Made by a program: the position numbers and the translations under genes. Source: Spirochaetia bacterium (lineage in GTDB: Bacteria > Spirochaetota > UBA12135). Taken from it: a DNA stretch of 5,130 bases. This document shows positions 1 through 5,130 of this stretch, one piece after another. Under the pieces are notes generated by a model, which was given only the letters and a program-made list of their open reading frames with translations, did no database searches and was not told the origin of the DNA. Position 1 is the first letter of the stretch. The number at the start of each line of letters is the position of its first letter. The DNA lies in contig DNNS01000727.1 in assembly GCA_003497555.1 (NCBI GenBank), forward strand, positions 1-5,130. The letters run 5' to 3'.

Positions 1-194
1 CCGGAACATATCTTTCATACAAAAGAACCGAAACAACCGTTTTTCCCGCAACTATCTGGACCGGCTATAAATGGATACGTAAATATTTTACATTTGAATT
101 ATCAAGCGGAATACGCTATTCATTTTCCCAAATCAGCAAAGAAAGAAAATTCAGCTGGCCGGGTATTGGAACAGGTTTCGGAATTTCTTTTTAA
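1..194 (+). CDS. Outer-membrane beta-barrel protein, C-terminal fragment (5' end outside window)
   Basis: The frame read from base 3 is open from the window edge to a TAA at 192-194, giving 63 visible residues. Short alternating hydrophobic/polar stretches rich in aromatics and glycine (for example TIWTGYKWIRKYFTFELSSG, then GIRYSFSQ) look like the last transmembrane beta-strands of an outer-membrane barrel. The chain ends in GTGFGISF; a terminal Phe after alternating hydrophobics is the classic signal recognised by the BAM assembly machinery. The family cannot be fixed from this fragment; small 8-12-strand barrels of unknown function end in a similar way. The receptor gene starts 17 nt after the stop, so the two are probably co-transcribed and both products should sit in the outer membrane. 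The reading frame and direction are well supported; any specific function is not. Confidence 0.75.
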   Translation, partial: GTYLSYKRTETTVFPATIWTGYKWIRKYFTFELSSGIRYSFSQISKERKFSWPGIGTGFGISF

Positions 195-211
195 CCCAGA
201 CAGCGCGCCTC

Positions 212-2734
212 ATGAAAAATATTTTTATTTTTGCAATACTGCTGATAGTCGCCGCCTTTCCCGGACAATACAAGATTAAAATTAACGACACTAATAAGGC
301 AAGTGAATTCTCCGGAATGATCAAAGAAATTAATCTTTTTTTTGAAATTGACCACAAGGGAAATGCCTTTAATCCATTTGATAACAAATCATATATTTAT
401 AATTTTACCAATGGCTCCTATACGTTTATTTTGCAAAATAAAAATGAAACTATGGAAACAAATATTATTCTTAATGAACAATCCCCGGAACTGATTCTGC
501 TGATACCGTTTTTTCCCCGGCTTGCGGATAATAATGCCAAGCGTTTGGATGAAATCTATATTAAAACCGGAAAAAAAGATTACGCACAAATATCTATTCC
601 GGCGACGCAAGCAAAATTTATCCCAGGTACCGGCGGCGATGCCCTGCGCAGCATAGCCAGCTTTCCGGGAGTGGTAAGCGGCGGAGCTTTTTCCACTGTC
701 CTTTATGTCCGGGGCGGCGATGCAGAAGACATGGCGTATAAGTTTGGGCTGTTTCCAATTTCTACGCCTTTTCATTCCCTGGGAACATATTCCGTGTTCT
801 CTGAAATACTTATGGAATCGATTAATTTTTATCCAGGCGCTTATCCGCTGCAATTTAGGGCAAGTCAGGGCGCACTGGTTGAAATAGTGCCAAAAACCAC
901 TTTTGAAAAAAAAGCCTTCGTCGCGGATATTGATGCCAATCTGGCTGTTGTAAAAGGAGATATCAGCATAGCTCTTGGGCCGAAAATGCAGCTATCCCTT
1001 GGCGGCAAAAGATCCTATTATGAAGCTTATATAAAATTAATCAACAGTATTTTCAAAACCTCCTTCAATTTTATACCATTTTATTACGATGCCAATTTGA
1101 AATTTGACTGGGATATTAACAAAAACAACTCAATCCATCTTTCAGGGCTTTTATATAAAGACAAGCTCACGTTAAATCAAAACAGCATTCATACTACCAA
1201 CTTTATAACTGTAACCAATTCCAGCGGAGTAACCAATAAAGTGATTGAAACCAATTATATGAGCGGTACAAGTATGAATAATGAAAATAAATATAATTTG
1301 GAAGGGATAGATTATAATTTTCATAACGGCATAATCGATAATCAGGTGAATTTCTATAGATATTATGAAAAAAATTCAACGCTTAATTTTAATTCAGCAA
1401 GCGAATCGACAGTTACAAAGTATTCACTGATTAATTCAACAGCCATATCCTTCGCCGATTGGTATAAAGCGAGATGCGGCTTTGATATTACCTACGAAGA
1501 ACAGCCGTATCTAACCACCTCATACCATGACAGTTCATTTGTTACCAATACCAATATGTCCCGTTTTGAAAAAATGAAAGCCATGGAAACAAATGCCCTG
1601 GTTACCAATACGCACAAGCCGGATCGTACAGTGATTAGCGCCTATCTGGGTAATGAGATAAAAATTGGTAAACTGCTGATTGATTTGGGCTTGCGCGGCG
1701 AAATCAACACAATAAACAGGATGTATATTCTTGAACCGCGAACCAGGATAAATTTCGAAATTACTAAAAATGCCGACCTCTATACCAGGATAGGAAAATA
1801 TTCTCAGACAAAATCGCTTTATCCTTACCTGACAGCCAATCCGCAGTTAAAAAACGAATACGCCTGGCATTATGTGCTGGGAAGTGAATTTTTAATCTTT
1901 AAAAATTATCTGGTGAAAACTGAAATCTATTATAAACATCTTTATGATCAGGTTTTAAAAAATCCCAATTATTCTGATTATAATACGGCTCAAGAAAAAC
2001 TCGAAAACCCCCAATATGTTAATCAAGGGGAGGGGGAAGTTACCGGCTTTGAAACCATGATCAGGCGGCGGCTTACCGACCGGCTATTCGGCTGGATTTC
2101 TTATACCTACAGCCATTCCCTGGAGAAGCAGTACAGTGCAGAAAGCGCAGCTGATCAGCTTGGCATACTGGGAGAAATCATGAGTAGAGGCAGCCGGGAA
2201 AACAAAAACGGACAGGGAGGAATTCAGCCAGGAAATTCCGACAGAAGCACAGATGAACTTACATCATCGAAAACAAATACAACCGCCTGGTATATTCATC
2301 CTAACGATACACCGCATGTGCTTAATTTTATAGCTTCATATGAACCGGTTAAAGGCAGACTAAAGACAGGCGTCAAGTATACTTTTAAAAGCGGAGCGCT
2401 TTATACCCCGTATACGTCCGTAAAAAAAATATATAATGAAAATACCGGACAAACCCATACAGTTTTGGAAAAATCTTCCGCGGTTAATTCAGCCCGATTG
2501 CCCAGCCGACACGAAGTATCAGTCCGGATTGACGGTACATTATTGCATAAAAAGTGTTTTGATTTAAGCATATATCTTGACATTTGGAATTTACAATGGT
2601 TGTGGTATAAAAATGTTACAGGTTATACCTATGATACAAGTAAAATACAGACAGCAGATGACATAGAAAAAAACAAAAAAGCTATTACAGATTACCCTAT
2701 TATACCTCTTCTGGGTATTAGCATGAAATTTTAA
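212..2734 (+). CDS. TonB-dependent receptor-like outer-membrane protein (plug plus beta-barrel)
   Basis: The product is 840 residues, probably an outer-membrane gated transporter energised by TonB. Residues 1-20 (MKNIFIFAILLIVAAFPG) form a signal peptide without a lipobox. Residues about 25-105 resemble a weak carboxypeptidase-regulatory-like beta domain (FTNGSYTF). DEIYIKTG near 112-119 is a possible TonB box. The plug, about 120-228, is marked by IPGTGGDALRSI.SFPGVV, a VRGG motif, then ESINFYPGAYP and GALVEIVPK. The rest is barrel: YVNQGEGEVTGFE, RLFGWISYTYS, PHVLNFIASY and RLPSRHEVSVRID are hallmarks of this receptor branch, and the chain ends in LLGISMKF with the terminal Phe. The usual Asp-Gly after the VRG motif is absent (the local sequence is AYKFGLFPIS), and a hydrophilic insertion of about 65 residues sits at 636-700. 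There is no Shine-Dalgarno before the ATG, but the signal peptide begins exactly there. The substrate is unknown. Confidence 0.88.
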   Translation: MKNIFIFAILLIVAAFPGQYKIKINDTNKASEFSGMIKEINLFFEIDHKGNAFNPFDNKSYIYNFTNGSYTFILQNKNETMETNIILNEQSPELILLIPFFPRLADNNAKRLDEIYIKTGKKDYAQISIPATQAKFIPGTGGDALRSIASFPGVVSGGAFSTVLYVRGGDAEDMAYKFGLFPISTPFHSLGTYSVFSEILMESINFYPGAYPLQFRASQGALVEIVPKTTFEKKAFVADIDANLAVVKGDISIALGPKMQLSLGGKRSYYEAYIKLINSIFKTSFNFIPFYYDANLKFDWDINKNNSIHLSGLLYKDKLTLNQNSIHTTNFITVTNSSGVTNKVIETNYMSGTSMNNENKYNLEGIDYNFHNGIIDNQVNFYRYYEKNSTLNFNSASESTVTKYSLINSTAISFADWYKARCGFDITYEEQPYLTTSYHDSSFVTNTNMSRFEKMKAMETNALVTNTHKPDRTVISAYLGNEIKIGKLLIDLGLRGEINTINRMYILEPRTRINFEITKNADLYTRIGKYSQTKSLYPYLTANPQLKNEYAWHYVLGSEFLIFKNYLVKTEIYYKHLYDQVLKNPNYSDYNTAQEKLENPQYVNQGEGEVTGFETMIRRRLTDRLFGWISYTYSHSLEKQYSAESAADQLGILGEIMSRGSRENKNGQGGIQPGNSDRSTDELTSSKTNTTAWYIHPNDTPHVLNFIASYEPVKGRLKTGVKYTFKSGALYTPYTSVKKIYNENTGQTHTVLEKSSAVNSARLPSRHEVSVRIDGTLLHKKCFDLSIYLDIWNLQWLWYKNVTGYTYDTSKIQTADDIEKNKKAITDYPIIPLLGISMKF

Positions 2735-2762
2735 ATGATTTACATCAAAATTATGATTTGCA

Positions 2763-2911
2763 GGCTGCAATCCCCAAAAACAATGATTTTACCCGCTTAT
2801 GCTCATAGTAAATGCCTGGCTTATCCTTGCCGGAAGGGTATACTAAGCCGGACAGTGTCACTGCTTTGTGGTATACACGCACTCGGGAGACCTTACCGCA
2901 GGCTTTTGTTT
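2763..2911 (+). promoter_or_regulatory. Structured intergenic element with a B12-box-like motif; possible divergent or decayed cobalamin riboswitch or terminator
   Basis: This lies between the receptor stop and the exbD promoter. Pieces resembling the cobalamin riboswitch occur in the expected order on the + strand: GGCTGCAATCC (2763-2773; consensus GGTGnAAnTCC), CCCGC followed by AGTAA (2792-2810; consensus CCCGCnACTGTAA), TGTCACTG (2856-2863; consensus GCCACTG), and CTCGGGAGACCTTACC (2882-2897; B12 box consensus AGTCAGGAGACCTGCC). Visible pairings are GCCTG 2814-2818 with CAGGC 2899-2903; GGCTTA 2818-2823 with TAAGCC 2844-2849, plus CCTT 2825-2828 with AAGG 2834-2837; and GTGTCAC 2855-2861 with GTG 2868-2870 and ACAC 2875-2878. 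A T-rich tract (TTTTGTTT, 2904-2911) follows, so it could also act as the receptor's terminator. The conserved GGGAA near the riboswitch core and the GGGAAG after CACTG are not seen, so identity is uncertain. The presence of structure is surer than its name. Confidence 0.33.
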
Positions 2912-2923
2912 AAATGGAAGTAT

Positions 2924-2979
2924 TTAACTCATAAATTTCTACTTGTCATTTTTTTAACAAGCGAAAATTTGTGAGTTAA
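2924..2979 (+). other. Long AT-rich stem-loop upstream of the exbD promoter
   Basis: Bases 2924-2938 pair with 2965-2979 to give a 15-bp stem with a single T-G wobble (2932/2971). The 26-nt interior contains a second 5-bp stem, CTTGT 2942-2946 with ACAAG 2957-2961, around an A/T-rich loop with a run of seven T. There is no T-tract directly after the outer stem, so it is not a standard Rho-independent terminator. It ends 8 nt before the -35 of the exbD promoter. It could be an mRNA 3'-end stabiliser for the receptor transcript, the expression platform of the structured element upstream, or a dyad bound by a regulator. The pairing is seen directly; the function is inferred. Confidence 0.55.
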
Positions 2980-2987
2980 TATAGTTA

Positions 2988-3016
2988 TTGTCAGTTAACA
3001 ATTATTATTATATAAT
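2988..3016 (+). promoter_or_regulatory. Sigma70-type promoter of the exbD-tonB-TPR operon
   Basis: TTGTCA at 2988-2993 (one mismatch to TTGACA) is separated by exactly 17 bp from a perfect TATAAT at 3011-3016. The predicted transcription start is about 3022-3025, only some 3-6 nt before the exbD ATG at 3028. That implies a leaderless or nearly leaderless mRNA, consistent with the lack of a convincing Shine-Dalgarno there. The -10 lies inside a 14-nt perfect palindrome (3005-3018, TTATTATATAATAA), which might be an operator or chance in AT-rich DNA. Confidence 0.65.
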
Positions 3017-3027
3017 AAAGTAACAAT

Positions 3028-3441
3028 ATGGAATCAAAACTCAAACTCTTCCGTGAAAGCGAAGAAAACGCAGATATTAATGTTTCCCCCCTGCTCGATA
3101 TGGTTTTTATCCTTTTAATTTTTTTTGTAGTTACAACAACTTTTACCAGAGAAACCGGTGTAGAAGTAAAAAAACCCAAAGCTGCTTCCGCATCCCAGGT
3201 GAAAGACAAAATTATAAAAATTGCAGTAACCAGGGAAGGCACTATACACGTGCATGAAAAACAGGTTGATCTGCTCATGCTTGAAGCGATTTTAAAACGC
3301 GAAAAAATGCGCGAACCTGATCTCAAAGCTATAGTCATTGCCGATGATAATTCTCTGACCGGCCGCGTAGTGCAGGTTATTGACAAATGCAATCTTTCCG
3401 GAGTAACCGATATTTCCATAGCAGCTCTTACCGAACACTGA
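3028..3441 (+). CDS. exbD: ExbD/TolR-family biopolymer transport protein
   Basis: The product is 137 residues, about the normal ExbD length. It is an inner-membrane subunit of the ExbB-ExbD proton-driven motor that powers TonB. Residues 1-17 are a short cytoplasmic segment. The signature INVSPLLDMVFILLIFFVV follows, with the proton-relay aspartate at Asp24 inside the single membrane helix (about 22-41). Residues about 45-137 are the periplasmic domain, with the family pattern AIVIADDNSLTGRVVQVIDK and a closing VTDISIAA. The ATG sits only about 3-6 nt after the predicted transcription start and no clear Shine-Dalgarno precedes it; the family-typical N terminus supports this start. tonB begins 3 nt after the stop, so translation is probably coupled. 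No exbB lies on either side within the window. The alternative TolR assignment is disfavoured by the adjacent tonB and receptor. Confidence 0.92.
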   Translation: MESKLKLFRESEENADINVSPLLDMVFILLIFFVVTTTFTRETGVEVKKPKAASASQVKDKIIKIAVTREGTIHVHEKQVDLLMLEAILKREKMREPDLKAIVIADDNSLTGRVVQVIDKCNLSGVTDISIAALTEH

Positions 3442-3444
3442 CGA

Positions 3445-4071
3445 ATGAATATATATTCATTATTAACACAAAATTTTTTAAAAAGCAAATTTGTTATATG
3501 GGCAGCAGCTTTGGCTTTAAATTCCATGATTTATTTTCTGTTCCCGTTAATTTCCTACCTCTCAGATGCCAGAAACCGGGGTCTAAACCAGGCTAAAGAA
3601 ACCCAGACAAAAATTTCAGTCATACATATAGAAGACGAAAAAAAAAAAGAAAAGAAAAAACTTAAAATGCAGGAAGAAAAGCCCCGTGAAAACCGGAAAA
3701 AAGAATCAGCAGACCGCTTTCGGCTTAAATTAGGAGCTGCCGGCGGCGCCGGCGCCATGGTTGAAGCCGCCGATTTAAAAAATATTATTTATAACGAAGG
3801 CGAAGTTGACCGAGACCCTGTCAAACTGAATTGTCCGCAGCCGGTTAAACCGCCTGCTGCTTCAGCTGCCGGAGTATCCGGTGCTGTTGAACTAGAACTG
3901 GTTATAAATGAAAACGGAAGCGTGGAAAGCGTAAAGGTTTTATCAGCCACCGAAGGATACGGATTTAAAGAATCCTGCGTTAATATTGCCTGGCAATGGA
4001 AATTCCGCCCTGCGCTAATAAAAAACATTCCGGTGCGCTGCCGGCGAATACAGCCCTTCAGATTTGAATAA
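3445..4071 (+). CDS. tonB: Energy transducer TonB-like protein
   Basis: The product is 208 residues and should link the inner-membrane motor to outer-membrane receptors. Residues about 15-38 (KFVIWAAALALNSMIYFLFP and on) form the N-terminal membrane anchor. Residues about 55-90 are a Lys/Glu-rich linker (EDEKKKEKKKLKMQEEKPRE), unlike the Pro-rich linker of classical TonB. A Gly/Ala patch (GAAGGAGAM) follows. Residues about 145-208 match the TonB C-terminal domain: VELELVINENGSVESVKVLS, then WQWKFRPALIKNIPVRCRR and a terminal FRFE. The C-terminal part has Cys130, Cys178 and Cys199, which could allow a periplasmic disulfide. An A11 tract (3638-3648) lies in the linker codons. The start follows the exbD stop by 3 nt and has no Shine-Dalgarno, which suggests coupling. 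The family assignment is strong; the client receptor is inferred to be the neighbouring gene. Confidence 0.88.
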   Translation: MNIYSLLTQNFLKSKFVIWAAALALNSMIYFLFPLISYLSDARNRGLNQAKETQTKISVIHIEDEKKKEKKKLKMQEEKPRENRKKESADRFRLKLGAAGGAGAMVEAADLKNIIYNEGEVDRDPVKLNCPQPVKPPAASAAGVSGAVELELVINENGSVESVKVLSATEGYGFKESCVNIAWQWKFRPALIKNIPVRCRRIQPFRFE

Positions 4072-4072
4072 C

Positions 4073-5086
4073 ATGCGTGTACTGTTTTTTTTATTTTTTT
4101 TCTCTGTGCTTCAGGCTGCAGACCCCATACTGGAACTTGCTCATAAAGCTTTCGGCGAACAAAAATTCGATAATGCCCTTTATCTCTATGAAAAAGCCCT
4201 GAGCCAGGGAGCCAACCGCGCGATCGTATACTTTAACATGGCCAATATACATTTTATTAAAACCAACACTTCCCTGGCTGTGTATTACTACCGCGAAGTA
4301 ATAAAAAGCGCACCTTTTTTTAAAGACAGTTATCTCAATTTAGGAAAAATCTATTATCTGTATGAAAATTATTCCGAGGCTCTGGATCTTTTCCGCGCCT
4401 ATCACAACATCGAACCGTCTGATCACGAAACCATTATGCTGCTGGGAGATGTAATGCGTAAACTGCGTATGTATCCCCAGGCTGAAAAATATTACCGCCT
4501 GGCAGCTGCCAATGATCCGGCCGTATCAGACCCATACCTGGCCCTGGCCTTTTTATACCGAGAACTTGAAGATCTGCCGCGCGCAACTGCAGTTGTGGAA
4601 GAAGGTCTGGCTCAGGCCCGAAATGAAAATCTGCTCGAACTGCAGGCTGATCTTTACCGTGATCAGGGCATGTTCCGCGAAGCAGCTGCTGTTTTTGAAA
4701 TATTACTTCTTTACGGCACCAACCGCGATACTGAAAAAACCTGCCGTATTTATTATCAAATGGCTGATGCTTTTTTTGCCGGAGGCTACAGTTATCTGGC
4801 AGCCGATGCCCTGCAGAAATCTCTGACGATTAAAGCGGATGACGACAAAACTGCCGAATTCCTCGGTTATATTTATTTTACTTCCGGCCGGATGGATGAT
4901 GCGCTCGATTTTTATTTTTCACGGTTTCCTGTTTCCAGGGCCATGGCCTATCAGGGAATAAAAAAAATTTTTATCAATGCCTATAATAATGATGAACAGG
5001 GTCTGCTTAAAAAAATTACGCAGTTTTACCGGCAAAACGGTATTCGCGATGAATTATATGATTTGGTAGCTGAAACGGGAATTTAA
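4073..5086 (+). CDS. Exported tetratricopeptide-repeat (TPR) protein
   Basis: The product is 337 residues from the ATG at 4073, one nt after the tonB stop. I prefer this start to the in-frame TTG at 4064, because MRVLFFLFFFSVLQA then reads as a compact signal peptide with likely cleavage before ADP. The mature chain is almost entirely helical repeats. About eight TPR or TPR-like units of 30-34 residues run from residue 18 to 290, with clear units around YFNMANIHF, YLNLGKIYYLYENYSEALDLF, MLLGDVMRKLRMYPQAEKYY and YYQMADAFFAGGYSYLAADAL. A short helical tail of about 45 residues closes the protein. TPR arrays bind partner proteins, and in this operon a periplasmic scaffold for the ExbD-TonB machine or its receptor is a reasonable inference. 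No catalytic motif is visible. Runs of eight T (4085-4092 and 4094-4101) encode the signal peptide. Confidence 0.85.
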   Translation: MRVLFFLFFFSVLQAADPILELAHKAFGEQKFDNALYLYEKALSQGANRAIVYFNMANIHFIKTNTSLAVYYYREVIKSAPFFKDSYLNLGKIYYLYENYSEALDLFRAYHNIEPSDHETIMLLGDVMRKLRMYPQAEKYYRLAAANDPAVSDPYLALAFLYRELEDLPRATAVVEEGLAQARNENLLELQADLYRDQGMFREAAAVFEILLLYGTNRDTEKTCRIYYQMADAFFAGGYSYLAADALQKSLTIKADDDKTAEFLGYIYFTSGRMDDALDFYFSRFPVSRAMAYQGIKKIFINAYNNDEQGLLKKITQFYRQNGIRDELYDLVAETGI

Positions 5087-5100
5087 AAACGGAGATAACT

Positions 5101-5130
5101 ATGCTCAAATTTCTTGTGGTTTTAACCTTT
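5101..5130 (+). CDS. Start of a further operon gene, probably exported (3' end outside window)
   Basis: An ATG at 5101 is preceded by GGAG (5091-5094) with a 6-nt spacer, the only clear Shine-Dalgarno in the window. It lies 14 nt after the TPR stop. The ten visible codons give MLKFLVVLTF, one Lys followed by a hydrophobic run, which fits the beginning of a signal peptide or an N-terminal membrane anchor. Nothing more can be said about the product. Same-strand tight spacing makes it the fourth gene of the exbD operon. Confidence 0.7.
   Translation, partial: MLKFLVVLTF

Noticed and set aside
94..279. Small + strand frame bridging the upstream barrel gene and the receptor
   Set aside because: It is out of frame with both. 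The barrel-like C-terminus in the other frame and the receptor signal peptide explain the same DNA.
389..853. 154-codon antisense frame inside the receptor gene
   Set aside because: It lies fully within the plug-coding region of a strongly supported gene and its translation shows no domain features.
2577..2611. TTGACA followed by TATAAA inside the receptor 3' region, considered as a promoter for the structured element
   Set aside because: The spacer is 23 bp, too long for a sigma70 promoter, and both boxes are in coding sequence.
2745..2911. Antisense open frame of about 53 codons on the - strand across the structured element
   Set aside because: It has no ATG start, no ribosome binding site and no recognisable motif. 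The stretch is better explained by RNA-like pairing on the + strand.
2735..2974. 79-codon open frame directly after the receptor stop
   Set aside because: Its product is a Cys/Arg/Lys-rich chain with no family resemblance. It has no ribosome binding site and it overlaps the structured element and the stem-loop. It is also not a decayed exbB by eye.
2991..3527. 178-codon antisense frame over exbD
   Set aside because: exbD on the + strand has clear family motifs; the antisense frame is a by-product of its codon pattern.
3745..3756. Perfect GC-rich palindrome GGCGCCGGCGCC in tonB
   Set aside because: It is accounted for by Gly-Ala codon repeats in a low-complexity linker; there is no sign of a regulatory or recombination role.
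4064..4072. TTG start for the TPR gene, overlapping the tonB stop
   Set aside because: The ATG at 4073 gives a cleaner signal peptide and a more usual start codon; the overlap start would only add three polar residues.

Overview
The window comes from a diderm (Gram-negative-type) bacterium. It holds the end of an outer-membrane beta-barrel gene, a large TonB-dependent receptor-like gene, and then an ExbD / TonB / TPR gene set. All genes are on the + strand. Base composition is moderately AT-rich. I cannot name the lineage. The receptor has the architecture common in deltaproteobacteria-like and other deep diderm phyla. Recognisable Shine-Dalgarno sequences are scarce: among four visible starts, only the last gene has a clear one (GGAG, 6 nt before the ATG). 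A sigma70-type promoter before exbD argues against a Bacteroidetes promoter style.

Layout. Positions 1-194 are the C-terminal end of a beta-barrel-like outer-membrane protein ending in Phe. After a 17-nt gap, 212-2734 encodes an 840-residue exported TonB-dependent receptor-like protein: signal peptide, small N-terminal domain, plug, barrel, C-terminal Phe. Positions 2735-3027 (293 nt) carry no convincing gene but are rich in structure. They hold a multi-stem element with a B12-box-like motif and a following T-rich tract (about 2763-2911), a 15-bp AT-rich stem-loop (2924-2979), and a strong sigma70-like promoter (2988-3016). That promoter's predicted start point is only a few bases from the exbD ATG. 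A tight operon follows: exbD (3028-3441), tonB (3445-4071), a TPR-repeat protein with a signal peptide (4073-5086) and the first ten codons of another probably exported protein (5101 onward).

How they may work together. ExbD and TonB are parts of the inner-membrane motor that uses the proton gradient to energise outer-membrane receptors, and the receptor next door is the natural client. The TPR protein is probably a periplasmic partner or scaffold. No ExbB/TolQ-type motor subunit is visible, which is unusual for an exbD-tonB pair; it must lie outside the window or be supplied from elsewhere. The receptor and the exbD operon are probably separate transcription units. The intergenic element, possibly a divergent or decayed cobalamin riboswitch, is the most intriguing and least certain item.
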